64,000 nt of DNA. It comes from Limnanthes douglasii subsp. nivea (lineage: Eukaryota > Streptophyta > Magnoliopsida > Brassicales > Limnanthaceae). This document shows positions 51,651-63,465 of this stretch, piece by piece. The translations under genes were made by a program, and so were the position numbers. The stretch covers positions 120,288,771 to 120,352,770 of the forward strand of contig JAUPFV010000001.1 in the NCBI GenBank assembly GCA_036936605.1, written 5' to 3'. The notes below the pieces were generated by a model, which was not told where the DNA came from, ran no database searches, and was given only the letters and a program-made list of their open reading frames with translations. Each line of letters opens with the position of its first letter. Position 1 is the stretch's first letter.

Positions 51651-54500
51651 TTGGAGCCTTCCACCGATGAGAATGAAATTGATGATCCCAGGAAGGCTCC
51701 CGGTGTAATAATACCTATAGAGGAAGTTGAAATTCATTCCCTAGCTGAGGATAAAAGTGTTAAAATTGGTACCAAGATGACACCAGGTCTGAAATATTGG
51801 CTATTATCTTTTTTAATGGATAATCTACATGTTTTTGCATGGTGCAATGATGATGTTACTAGAGTGCCTGCTGATGTAATTTGTCATAAGTTGTCTGTAC
51901 GAGCTGATGTTGGACCAGTTGTACAAAGAAGAAGGTCCTTCTCTAAAGAAAAAACATATGTAATTGTTTAAGAAGTTGATCGCTTAACCAAAATGGGACA
52001 CATAAAAGAATCTCAGTACCCATTATGGACTGCCAATCATGTCTTCGTCAAGAATGACAAGTGTCGCATTTATATTGACTTCACTGATCTTAATAGAGCA
52101 TGTCCCAAAGATCTTCATCCTGTTCCTCGGATAGATCAGTTGGTGGAATCCACATCAGGGAACAAGTTGTTGTCCTTCATGGATGCATTTTCAGGGTACA
52201 ACCAAATACAAGTAGATCTGATGGATCAAGATCACACAAATTTTATTACGGATAGAGGTCTTCCTTATTATATAGTGATGCCGTTCGGATTAAAAAATGT
52301 TGAGGCCACATATCCAAGGTTAGTAAATAAAGCTTTTGCTAGTCATATTGGAAGAAATATGGAAGTTTATATAGATGACATGACTGTGAAGAGCCTTGAC
52401 AAAGATGCACACATATCCGATCTTCAAGAAATGTTTTTCAAATTAGAGGCTGTGAATTTAAAGTTAAACCATGAAAAGTGTGTTTTTAGGGTCCGGTCTG
52501 GAAAGTTATTGGGTTATGTAATAAGTGAAAAATGAATTCAACCTGATCCGGATCAGCTCAATGCTCTATTAGATATGGATCCTTCTCGGAGCACCAAAGA
52601 AGTTCAAAGATTGACCGGACGATTGGCTGCGCTGAACATTTTTATTTTAAGATCATCCGACAAATGTGCTCTATTTTTTTCAGGTGTTAAGGAATGCCAA
52701 AGACTTTAATTGGTCTCCACAGTGCGATCAAGCATTTTTTGAAATCAAGAAGCATTTGCTTAACCCAAGACTTTCTTTAAACCTGTTCATGGGGAAAAAC
52801 TCTACATATACTTAGCTGTATCAGAATATGCAGTAAGTGTTGTGTTAGTAAGAGAAGCAGATAATTACCCTCGTCAGGTTTATTATATTAGCAAAAGTCT
52901 GTTGGATGGTGAAAGAAGATATTTGAAGTTAGAAAAGTTGGCCTTGGCATTGGTAATTGCGGAAAGAAAAATGAGACCATACTTCCAAGCTCATTTTATT
53001 ATCGTCCGAACATCTTTTCCCTTGAAGAATGTTCCGCAGAAAACTGATTTATAAAGCAAAATGACCAAGTGGTCAGTGGAGTTGGGGGATTATGATATTG
53101 ATTTTGCATCCCGAACGATGATTAAAGCCCAATCAGTGGTTGATTTCTTGGTAGAATTCCATGCTGATAGGTCTCCCAAATAAATACAAGAAAACAAGTC
53201 TAAGAAAGAATGGGTAGTCTGAACTGATGTTGGATCTAGTACTATGCGATGTGGGGCTTAAATTTGTTTAAATTCTCCCTATGGGGATACTATGTACCAG
53301 GGTATATGTTTTGGTTTCAGAGCCTTTAACAATGAATCTGAATATGAAGCAACTATAACTGGTCTCAAGCTAGCCCTTATATGTGAGGCAAAAAGAGTCT
53401 TATTGATGAGTGACTCCCAACTACTTATTCACCATGCTCAGGAGCAATATGAGGCAAATAAGGAACAATTAATAAGGTTCTGCACACTATGGCTATAAGG
53501 CCTTAACCAGAAGAGTGTTATTAGCAGGGTACTATTGGCCAACAATAATGGTAGATGCCAAAGATATGGTTAACAAATGTGATCTTTTCCAGAGATATGA
53601 GAATGAAATTCATGCGCCAACAGTTCCTATAGAGTCATATCTGAACCAATACCTTTTGATAGATGAGGGTTGGATCTGGTTGGGCCTCTTCCTATAGCCT
53701 CCGGTGGATGTCGAACGATCACAGTTGCTATTGACTATTTCTCTAAGTGGATAGAGGAAACTCCCTTAGCTGTAACCACTTCTAAGGAAGTTATATAGTT
53801 TATTTTATCCAACATATGTTACAGATTTGGAGTTCCCCAGAAGATTACCACAAATAATGAGCCATAATTTGATAATAAAGACATGGAAATATTTTGCACC
53901 TCCATATGAATTCAACACAATTTCTCTTCTCCATTCCACCCTTAAGCTAATGGGCAAGTTGAAGTTGTCAATCGAACAATCTTGTCTAGACTGAAGAAAA
54001 ATCTTGAGGGAGCTGCAGGAAAATAGCCAAGTTATCTGCAAGAAGTACTGTGGGCTTCCCGAACTACTCCTCGGATTGCTACACAAGAATCATTTTTCCC
54101 TCATTTACGGGATGCATGCAATCACACCCATGGAAGCTACTTTACCATCTTACAGGATCCAAAACTATTCCAAACAGGAAAATGGTATGTTAGTTAGGAA
54201 TCAGTTGGACTTGATTGAAGAGAGAAGAGTTAAATCGCACCTGATAACAACACAATATTAAGGTCTGATGGGGAGTAGATTTGCCTCCAAAGTTAAAAAA
54301 AAAGATTTTCAATTAGGAGACAAAGTCTTAAAAAAAATCTTTTTGCACACTAAGGAGAGGCAGTTCGGCAAGATGGCTCCAAACTGGGAAGGTCCTTATG
54401 TGGTATGTGAAAAGTCAAACCAAAGACATACAGACTTCAAGACAAATAGGGTAGAACACTAGAGCATCCATGAAACGTTGAACATCTCAGGTTATACTTA
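51651..54500 (+). pseudogene. pol: pol of element 2: RT, RNase H, second RNase H and integrase, broken and internally deleted
   Basis: RT: MGHIKESQYPLW, FMDAFSGYNQI, MEVYIDDMTVKS (52369, YIDD intact), GYVISEK then a TGA. RNase H piece 52842-53054 (YYISKSLLDGERRYLKLEKL). Second RNase H from about 53215 (FNNESEYEATITGLKLA, LLMSDSQLLIHHA) stops abruptly at about 53490 and resumes in the integrase zinc region (RRVLLAGYYWP). Compared with element 1 about 430 bases are missing, removing the end of this RNase H and the start of integrase. The integrase core is readable in fragments (DLVGPLPIAS, a changed TTNNE where TTDNG is expected, GQVEVVNRTIL) and ends near 54500 with FGKMAPNWEGPYVV. Many stops. 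Confidence 0.88.
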
Positions 54501-55043
54501 GAATAAAACTCTTTTGTAAATATTTACTTTTTTGTGCGTTGATATAAATATTAGGGGGCATACTCTTTCCTATCCTGGTTGCACAGGGAGGTTTTAACGA
54601 GGTGTCTGGGTTTTTTAATAATATCTTATGCCTTCTTCAAAATTCTGGTGCAAAATTCTTATTGACTTAACCTTAGTATGAGATGATCAGATATTAAATA
54701 CTCATTAAACACCCCAACTCTCAAATGAAGTACATTTGAGTTGATCGAATTTGTTAAATACTTGATCACATTTATTAAACATTTGTGAATGGAAACATTT
54801 AATGGTTATTAAACATTTATTTAACAAATTAGAAATTTTGAAAGCTATTTAAATATTGGCTATGAAGATATAAACAAAGAAAGATATGATATTAAAACTT
54901 GATCAGAATACACCCGATCCACAGTTCACAAAATGCCTTGACCATTCAAGGATTTTGGTTCACAAGATAGAAATTCAAAAAATGCAACAAATTCCTTGGC
55001 CGTCCAAGGACTTTAGTTTTAAACACAAAATAGCAACAAAAAC
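54501..55043. other. Spacer after integrase in element 2
   Basis: GGGGGCATACTCTTTCCT (about 54555) and a CAC(A/G)GGGAGGTTTTAACGAGG phrase match the corresponding spacer of element 1. The 54886-55161 plus-strand frame is the reverse side of the antisense ORF and spacer, not a gene. Confidence 0.5.
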
Positions 55044-57764
55044 TTATGGTTGTTTCCCTTCGGCTTCTTCATTTCTTTTACACTTCTTAGGACTTTTGAG
55101 TTCAGCGCTCGAACTCTCACTAGTTCCTCCATCGTCTTCAGAGTCTTCTCTGCTTGTGTAGTTGTGGTTATCACCATCTGCCAAGGTATGGAAAGGGATA
55201 TCATCGTACTCTACATATTTCCACAAAGGACCAAGGGTCCTCTTCGAAAAAAGGTATCGTGGAATAGCAAAACCATGTTGGACTTAATCCCATCGTCTCT
55301 TTTATCTAAAGAGTCCACCACTTCAGTAGCATACTTCTCTATTCTTACAGCTATCTCTTCGACTTGCTTATATACTAAATATGTATTCTCCTCTGTCTTC
55401 TTCTTAAGAAGATTCTCCAAGTTGAATTTGTCTTCGGATAAAGTTTTAACAGTACTAGCACTAGCATCTAATTGTTCATTTAAAGTTTTGATCTCGTTAG
55501 AAGAAGAAGTTTCCAGTCCATAATATTTAGTCTGGAGATCTTTTTGAGCATCTTGTGACTTGCACATTTCGTCAGCTAAGATCTCCTTTTCCTTCTTTAA
55601 GGATCTATGCTTTGATGAACGATAGAGAGACTATTTGTCAAGCCCTGGTTTTCTGTGGTCAGAGAGGTTATGGTAGTTGTTTGTTCCCTCACTTGCCTTT
55701 CCAGGTCAACTACCAGACAGATATAACCTAAGAGGGCATGACTCAGAGTGTCTTTCTCACTTGATATCACGTATGTCTCACCCTTATGGGTTTAGCATTG
55801 GCCGTATTTCCATAAGAATAAGACTCCGTGAAGTCATCCTTGTCCAGATCGCTAAAATACATATTCTGAAACGCCTCCAGATTGACATATCCTTCAGCAG
55901 TAACCTGTTCTGCAGGAAGGAGTGTCTGAGAAGGAAGGTTAGGTGGGATTTCTTCTTGCAGAGTAGGATCAGTACGAATATGAGGAGGGAGTTCAGAAGG
56001 ACGCAGTATTATCTCTGCCCCAAGCTAACTTCCTTTCTCTTTGCAGCATTTTCATCACTACTCTCCTTGCGTCTCTTGTGATCCTTCCTTATGATTTCAG
56101 GCGGATCATCTGATTCGCCGGCTTCTTTGATTGTAACCTCAACTTCCTCCAGCAAAGAAATATTGATTCCCCTTTGGTTTTCCGAACTGACCCCTTCGGT
56201 GACTTACTGAGATGGGTCCGCTTTGGTTTTCTTCTTCTTCTTATTCTTAATCTTGTCCAGGTGGATAAGGGCTTTGACCCGGGAAGGCAAATAAAGTTTG
56301 TCATCCTTAGCCTCAGTTCTCTTTAAGATGACATCTGCAGGGGGATGAGTGGTCAGTTGTTCCCAAGTAAGGTCTCTATTCCATGTAGTGTTCCATAGGT
56401 GAGACCTTACGAAGTTTCCAGAAATAAAGCAATTGTGGAAACCTTTCCCCCATTTATCCTATACTCATTCATTTAGCTTGGCACAGGTGTCTTGGCCTGC
56501 CTCTAAATGCTCTGGAAACTTCTTCGAAAAAAATACAAATAAACACAACCGTCAGTTCAGAATAACAACACAGTATTTAGAAACTAAGGAGAACACAAAT
56601 AAATATTACTTATACTCTTCCATCGACTGGTTAGTTGACTTGGATTAGTGGCAGCTCTTATATTCTTCCCGTTCTCCCATACTCCACTGATAAACATGAA
56701 TTTGGTCCTCTATGGATTTTCGGATTCCAACAAGTCATTTACCACCTTATAATTGTTCCATATATTATAGTGGTGAAATGGGATGTAGTGGTTCTTCACA
56801 GAGTCGCCACAGCAGCAAATTGATCCATGGGTAGTGGGATTTTTGGAAACTTGATGCCATTATACCAGCCAACAAAGTATACTATGCATTTGGACTTAGC
56901 TGGCTCAGACATAATTTTATCAGGTGAAAGTACCCGACTATCTATGGATTCAAAGGTAATCGGAGTCCCCAATTCAGCACTTCAGTGTATACTACTAGCT
57001 CATGGGACTTGCAGTCCATATGAGTCTCTAGAGTAACTGGAATTCTCACTTTAACAGATTCAGGGAAGCTCCACTTTGTTCGGATCTGACCCAACTCAGT
57101 AGTATGGGTATACACATAATCAATGTTTTGGAGGGCTATCAAGTAATTCATACTGACTTTCTGAAAATTTGGCCCCACTTTCCCTTCCAGCACTCCGGAA
57201 GCGACTTAATATTGGACAGGCCCACTTTAACTTTTCATTTCTGATCTGCTACAGTGTCCTCTGTCTGTCTGTACGTCTCAAAGGGAGAATCTTCTATATT
57301 TTCCTCCACAGTCTGCTCCATTATGTTTGACTGTTGTTCGGATAGTTTAGTATCTGTTGGGGGATTTATTGTCTCTGAACTAGCAGGTTTCAAAGAAGTA
57401 GGAGTAGTTTTAGCTTTAGAGTGACGAGTTATTCTGCGTGAGGTGGATTTCTCAATGGATTTCTCAGCATCCAAACCCATTGGAAACTGCCTTTTCTTTA
57501 GGTAAGGGGTTTTGGGACTCCTGGACTGAAGACCCTGACTGTAGAGGAGATAAGGTTGGGACAAAAAGGTAATTTTCTAACATTTGATGTCCTTGATGAT
57601 TATGAGCCTTGGTCTGTGTTCGTTTTTGGTTTATTGGTTTCTCCACCAGGAGAGGCATGAAGAGCAGCTGCAACTCTTGCGTCTCTTGCGTCTTTTCTTG
57701 CTTTCTCCAAATCAGATAAATTCAGCCAACCTCCCTTCACCAATACGTTTCTAGTTGTGAACAT
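55044..57764 (-). pseudogene. Antisense extra ORF of element 2 (Transposase_28-like), broken
   Basis: ATG 57764 (MFTTRNVLVKGGWLNLSDLE), parallel to element 1. Then come a linker with stops, the conserved domain at about 57193-56800 (MLEGKVGPNFQKVSMNYLIA, LNWGLRLPLNP), and the second exon equivalent around 56510 (EHLEAGQDTCAKLNEW as read across frame changes). A coiled-coil C-terminal part lies at 55567-55211 (LNEQLDASASTVKTLSEDKF), with an acidic tail near 55044-55226. The Pro/Ser linker and coiled coil differ more from element 1 than the central domain does. Confidence 0.82.
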
Positions 57765-58265
57765 AAATTTACCCAGACAAAATTTAAAAAGATTATCAAG
57801 CTTTCTCTCTCTAGGAATTTTTGTGTTCTCAGAGATAATAGAACAGTGGAATCAATTTATATAAAGATAAAAATGTGGGAGTTTACATAGGGGAAGACAA
57901 ACCAACCAAAGTAATGATTAGGGGATATGAAGTATGGGGGTTACACCCTAAGTAACCTTTTAGCCAAGTAGGCATAAGAATCTAGGAGAAACAACGGCTG
58001 AGAGGTCAAACCAAAACTCGACACGTGTCCCACATAAAAAAAACGTATTTTGGAATTCTTAACGGTAACTTTAGTCTCTTCAAAATCCGATCCTTTAGTC
58101 TTTTCACAATCCGATCAGACTGGCTCTTGGAATTATTAACGATAAAGTTAATCTCTACAGTTCAGATATATATGACACATCGGAGGATCACCTTGAATGT
58201 ATACTAAGTTCTATTTTTTCGAGTTAGCTCTTCCAAAGATTCTTTGCAAGACCTAAATGGGCTAC
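57765..58265. other. Region between antisense ORF start and 3' LTR of element 2
   Basis: It contains GACACGTGTCCCAC (about 58020) as in element 1 (GACACGTGTCCCAC at about 26029), and a duplicated phrase CCGATC with TTAGTCTCTTCAAAATCCGA and TTTAGTCTTTTCACAATCCG (about 58069 and 58093). A weak purine tract AAATGGG lies before the 3' LTR. No ORF of interest. Confidence 0.5.
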
Positions 58266-58620
58266 TGATAAGGTTGGATTTATTTGACACTACCCCTTAC
58301 ATATATTCGAAGGGTAGTTCGGATATAACCAGTACCATGTCCAACCGAACAAAATAAATTAGTGGAGCATAACTTAGCTAGTTGATGTTCATTTGATCTC
58401 TTGGGTGAATGGGTTCTTAGACTTAACCTAAGCTCATAATCCGATCTGAAAGGCCCATGGGTCATTAATTAAGACTAAATACTCCAACTACTCTCATTAA
58501 TGAGGGTAATCAGAATTTACTACTAGCACACACCTTAATTATCTCCCTACATCTCACTTTAAACATTAAATTTCCAAAACACTTTACCAAATTACCCTCG
58601 ATCAGAAATAACCCACACCA
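58266..58620 (+). repeat. 3' LTR of element 2
   Basis: Starts TGATAAGGTTGGATTTATTT and ends AACCCACACCA. It differs clearly more from its partner than the LTRs of element 1 do from each other, in line with the heavier decay of element 2. Confidence 0.92.
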
Positions 58621-58988
58621 ATGTATACTCCTAAAAATTACATCCTTTTCAGGTTAATACTTGAAGAAGTTACCATTTTTACCAGCTATATTTTTTGACA
58701 CGTTGCAACTGTTCATTGGACCTAATTTGCTCTTCTCTTAGGTAAAGTAAATCAATTAATGACTGTCGTTTCCATTCCTCTAGTGGCGTTTCCACATCCC
58801 TAAAGACCTCCCCGCCTCTATCTAGTTTCTAAGGTACTCAATAGTATCTTAATACCTCATTAATAGGACTTTTGAGTACTTCTCAATCAGCCTTATATTA
58901 ACTGATTTTTTATTTTTTCACTTAATACATCTTTAGAAAGAGAGAGAAAATTTCATAAGAAAGAAAAAATCAAAAGCTTTGTGTTTGA

Positions 58989-60400
58989 ATGTTTACTGCT
59001 AGAACTGCTCTAATAACAGATGGTTGGTTGAACTTATCTGAATTAGAAGATTAAAAAAAGGCCAGACAAGCGCAGGACTACTTATCTCTTCATCTTCAAT
59101 TGTCACTACTCAAGTCATCGATTACGGTGGCGTTTATCCCTATAATTGCAGCATTCCCTCAGAACCTTGAACAACTTCCAATCATTTACTACACCCAATT
59201 GTTCCTCATCACCATCACAATCTAAAAAAACCACTGGTCACGAGGCTCTTTCGACATTTATAGTTATAGGGTCGGACTCAGAGAATGTCACCCCACTCAA
59301 GATGATTACGCATTCAAAAGGAAAGGCTAAAGTTGCTATGGACCACTAGTTTTAACTGATTCTCCCCATGAGCCAAACCCAACAAGAATTCAATCTATTA
59401 AAATAGGTGACACTAACACCCATTCCGTGAGTCTGTTAGGATTAAAACAAAAAATAATGGAAGAAATTATGGAAAATCTTAGCGAAGATTCTCCCCTTGA
59501 GACGTCTGGTCAAACAAGGTAAACCTCAAAAACTTTTATTGACAAGGTTCTGATAGGGACTAAAATCCATGGTAAAGGTGGATTCATAGAAGAATAATTT
59601 GAAGAACTTCCGACCTCATTGGCTGGACGCGTCGGTCCTAATTTCAAGAAAGTAAATGTAAAATATCTTTTAACACTGAATAAGATATCTTACGTTTATT
59701 TTCATGATAAAGAATTGGAGCATGTTCTTACTAAATGAGGATTCCCTTACACAATTAAATTTAGATTGCATAAGTCTGGGGAAACTCCAATGACTTATTG
59801 CCCCAATGAACTCGTTGTTTGCACTGATAATCTAAACTGGGGAATTCTGTTTCCTCTTGATCCTGAAATATTTAGATATTTTCATTTAGTTCGGTTGTGT
59901 CCGAGCTAGGCCAGTTCGAACGCTGAGTTTAATTTAATTCTTATATCATAACATCTTGTCTCTTCAAAACTCCAATGCTTATGGAATAAATGACGACTAT
60001 TTCTGGTTTGTGTTGCAAGTCCAAGATTCCCTTCTACTACTTCAATGTCGGGAATGATTACAAAATAGGAGACGATCTGCTGGAAGCGGACATGATATAG
60101 AAAACCCAATTCTTTTTTATTAGAGGGCCGTGGGAAAATGAAAATAAAGATTTCTTCCTCAAAAAGAAATCTGAACATGCTCACCAGATTTTGGAAAAAC
60201 CTAGGTAATTATCCTGAAAATATATAATGCTTACTTGTTTGGGAACTTGATTACCAGAGTTAAATTTCTTTTCCTTGCAGTTATTCTGAACCACATTGTA
60301 CACCATTTGAAGGATGCTCAAGTCACTTTTGGGAAACTACATGACTGCACAGAGAAAAAAATGGGATAATGGCTTTCATCATTGTTCCATCTTGTGGTTA
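58989..60400 (+). pseudogene. Third Tat antisense-type ORF (element 3 fragment, parent element on the minus strand)
   Basis: ATG 58989 gives MFTARTALITDGWLNLSELE, the same opening as the antisense ORF of elements 1 and 2. The central domain is at about 59600-59950 (SLAGRVGPNFKKVNVKYLLT, LNWGILFPLDPEIFRYFHLV, then a stop after RLCPS). A 76-base intron (60205-60280, CTAG|GTAATT .. TTGCAG) stands where element 1 has its intron. Exon 2 continues HHLKDAQVTFGKLHDC, parallel to DHLKAGQVTCGKINAW. Frameshifts and stops are frequent. No LTR or pol of this element was found; the left part may have been cut off where element 2 ends. Confidence 0.82.
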
Positions 60401-61737
60401 TTAGTATTTGGAGGTAAGCCTCCGTATAAGATGTTTGGTGGAAATTCTAATTCATCATGCAGATCATTATCATTAATATCAAGATAAGGGTTTGGTTATT
60501 CATATTTACCTATCGTATAAAGAGATATCTCTATTATTGTCTCAAACTATGCTACTATTCGGCCAAAGCCCTGTCCTTGCTTTTATTTTGAGAATTTGGT
60601 GGATATCAATTAAGGTAGTGACCTTGTGTTGATGTAGCATAGTAAATATACGGCTAAACTAAGGGGTACGAACCTGAATGGTTTTGTTGACCTATGCATG
60701 ATCAATAGAGTATATATTAAATATTTACATTCATCAATGTCGAAGCCTGAGGGTGCCTTTGGGGCATATTAGACTAAGCTAGTGTGACTATGTGATTTTT
60801 TTAAAAATGAATATGGTATTTAAGGTATTTTGTATTAGCGGTCATTTGTGTAAATTTCTAGCTGAGCTGCTTGGTTTTGAAATTTTTGTTGAGTTCTTTG
60901 ATGGACCGTTGGGCCTGTTGATGATTCTGGTTCATTCCAGATTGGGATGAATGAGCATATTGACCATTCCGCCGAAAAGATGGGTCGACTGACGGGGTTG
61001 TTTTCTTTATAGTACTACCATATTAGGATGCTAGATGGTCTCGTTCGTACTCTCATTTCCTCACTGCATCTTTATTCCTAGAAATAAGGGTTATGCTTCT
61101 CTTCTTCTAGTTGAGGTGATGACGTCAATATTTCTCACTCCTACTGGAGGATCCTTGACCAAAGTGGTAATTAACAACATATTTTTTTTACCTGAAAAGG
61201 ATATTGCATCGATTGGTGACATTTTTTAGAAGATCTTTTATCATAAATTAGTTTCCTCGTTTCCATCTTCTTCTTTATCTTCAATATCTTCTTCACGATG
61301 TTGGACCATGGATTTCGCTTTATATTGATGACTAACGCAACATCTCTTGCATCATCCTAGCTTGATCCTCCTAGAGTTCCATTGGTATCTGATGCAAATC
61401 TGCCAGCTAGATATCCGTAGTGGCAACATGTAGATCTTGTTCGTTGATTTCTTCACTGTATCATTCATGTTAACATACAAAGTATTTTATTGTTCAAATT
61501 TGCTATGAATCTCTGTGTTGCCTTAGTATTCTCTGATTTTTGGATGAAAACATCATGGGTACCAATTAATTTGCACATACGGTTTCAATTCGGCAAGTAT
61601 AATTTCGTTTAAGTAGATCCACATAAGGATCCGAGATTTAATATAAATAGCAAAGTATAATACCAAATAATACAAATAAAAATTACTTATTGAATGAAAC
61701 TTTATTTATAGAAACATAAAACATATATAAATAACTA
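60401..61737. other. Stretch without recognised gene, probably old transposon debris
   Basis: Mixed AT content. A 64-codon plus-strand frame at 61035-61229 has no known domain. The position next to the element 3 fragment suggests further decayed Tat sequence, but no motif supports it. Confidence 0.4.
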
Positions 61738-62853
61738 GGGATGACAATGGGTCGGGTTCGGATTGACCCGCTTAAGCCCATAATTTTTTTTTACTTGAAT
61801 CATATACTGGCCCGACTCGCTGTGGGTTAAATATTTTTGAGCCCGAGTCCGACCTGCACATGTTCGCGGGTCACCCGACCTAGCCCGCAAACAATATTTT
61901 TACTATCTAGATTTTTTGGTTCACATATTCAAAAGGTGACTATATTTTTTCATGTAAACTTTTTAAACCAAAATAAATATACTTAAATAAACTATTAAAT
62001 GTTACTAAAAATATATAAATCTTTATAAAACAAATAATCTAAATCATGTCTTAAATAATATGAAATAAAACACTAAAATAAACATAAATATTTTTGAAGT
62101 TTTTCTAGTTTCCAACAAGAGCATCAATCAACTCACAATGTTTTCATTTTCATATTCATTTGAAAAATCATTTTATTAATGTCGATATTAAATGTATAAT
62201 CACTTTTGATAATAAACTTAACGCATATCATAACGCTAGATTAAATAATAAATACTATTAATAAATTTATATTAAAACAAATTAATAACTATAAGAATTT
62301 AAACATTATTGATTAAATTATTTAAGAGAAATTAATTATTAAATATACTATTGGAAATAATATTTAGTGGAAGAATCTAATCCATACTTATAAAAAAATA
62401 CAAAATTTATATATTATTAGAAATAGGATGACAATGTTGGTCAAAACCGATCCAAACCGTTCGATCCGGCCTCACCCGCTAGATTGTTACCATTAGAATC
62501 GGATTAACCTGCGGCCACGTGCAAATTGGGCTCGTACTCAAAAATATTAAACACGCATTGGACCGGGTTACGATTCAAATAGAAAAGGACGGGTTTAAAC
62601 CGCCTAAAACTGGTCCATTACCCTCCTTAATTGGAAACAAGTTTTTTTCATAATTAGTAATTTGCTTTCTACGAAATTATTATATATATATATATATTAT
62701 ATTTTTGGGCGGGTCGCGTTAGACATACTAAAAATTCATATCCAACATAACCTATATACGAGCCATAATTTTCATTTCCATACCCGATTTATTATAAGTT
62801 CGGGAACAAAATTTGAGCGAATCACACTGATTCGGAACAGTTTGCCATCACTA
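61736..62853. mobile_element. Possible non-autonomous hAT-like debris (TAGGGATGACAATGGG ends)
   Basis: TAGGGATGACAATGGGTCGG at 61736, TAGGATGACAATGTTGG at about 62424, and an inverse end TTTGCCATCACTA at about 62841-62853 resemble the TAGGGATGGCAA termini of common plant hAT-type short elements. The GC-rich words GGGTCGGGTTCGG and CCCGACCTAGCCCGC are also usual there. No matching 8-bp duplication was found, so element borders are uncertain; it may be two overlapping pieces. Confidence 0.4.
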
Positions 62854-62875
62854 TATTTATCTAATAAATTCCTAT

Positions 62876-63059
62876 ATCCCAAGAGGACAGCCAAGTTGGT
62901 TGAGTAAGACATGCTTGTGACCAAATATCATCACTTCGAGTCCCTTTACATACGCTTTTTTGGTTGAACCTTGCGTGGTTTACCTTCTGGCGTTGGTTTG
63001 CAGAGTTTACACTGTATGCACTCGTTGCGTAGCGGTTGCGGATTTCTCCAAACAAAAAC
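62876..63059 (+). mobile_element. tRNA-derived SINE, about 184 bp
   Basis: The head has polymerase III promoter boxes: AGCCAAGTTGG (A box like, about 62888) and ACTTCGAGTCCC (B box like GGTTCGAGTCC, about 62932). The body contains GTGGTTTACCTTCTGG, GGTTTGCAGAGTTTACAC and GCACTCGTTGCGTAGCGGTT, followed by an A-rich tail (AAACAAAAACT). Flanks TAAATTCCTAT (62865-62875) and TAAATCCTAT (63060-63069) form a target duplication with one missing base. SINEs have no ORF and use LINE enzymes for copying. Confidence 0.8.
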
Positions 63060-63069
63060 TAAATCCTAT

Positions 63070-63465
63070 TTTAATTTAAATTAACTATAACAATTATACC
63101 AATATTAGTACCGATTGATGTCTCTATTTTGTTTCTTATTTCGTATGTACTATTGAAATAAAAAATAATTTTTTAAAGAACCATCAGACTAAATTTTAGA
63201 TAAATGGGTCGAATAAATCGGTGATAGTTGATCGCATAGATTTTAGACTTTTGATGGCATATATGATGGATCTTACAATTTATATTTCTGTCAACAAATA
63301 CACACGTCTATTGGCTTAAATCGCTGCTGCGTCCTTCGATTATCACGTTTTGTGTCATTAGTCCCTCGACAAAAAAATCACGGTTGAGGGTCCCTCGTCT
63401 ATCAAAAATCTATAAATTCAGTCTCCGCGCATGGTTTTTGCTGTAATACTGCCATGTGTCACTGT
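63070..63465. other. Intergenic stretch, nothing recognised
   Basis: AT-rich at first, then moderately mixed from 63300. No ORF or repeat stands out. The last 8 bases (GTCACTGT) directly precede the hAT end and would be the left target copy. Confidence 0.4.

Larger units (their letters stand above)
48968..58620 (+). mobile_element. Element 2: decayed Tat-lineage Ty3/gypsy retrotransposon, about 9.65 kb
   Basis: Same plan as element 1: LTR, TTGGCGACC primer site, gag, protease, RT, RNase H, second RNase H, integrase, antisense ORF, LTR. Coding similarity to element 1 is plain throughout, but the LTRs belong to another subfamily (the one of the solo LTR at 1227). Every ORF carries multiple stops and frameshifts. 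No clean target duplication: GTATA precedes the 5' LTR and ATGTATA follows the 3' LTR. The left flank is LINE D; the right flank is another Tat fragment. Confidence 0.92.
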
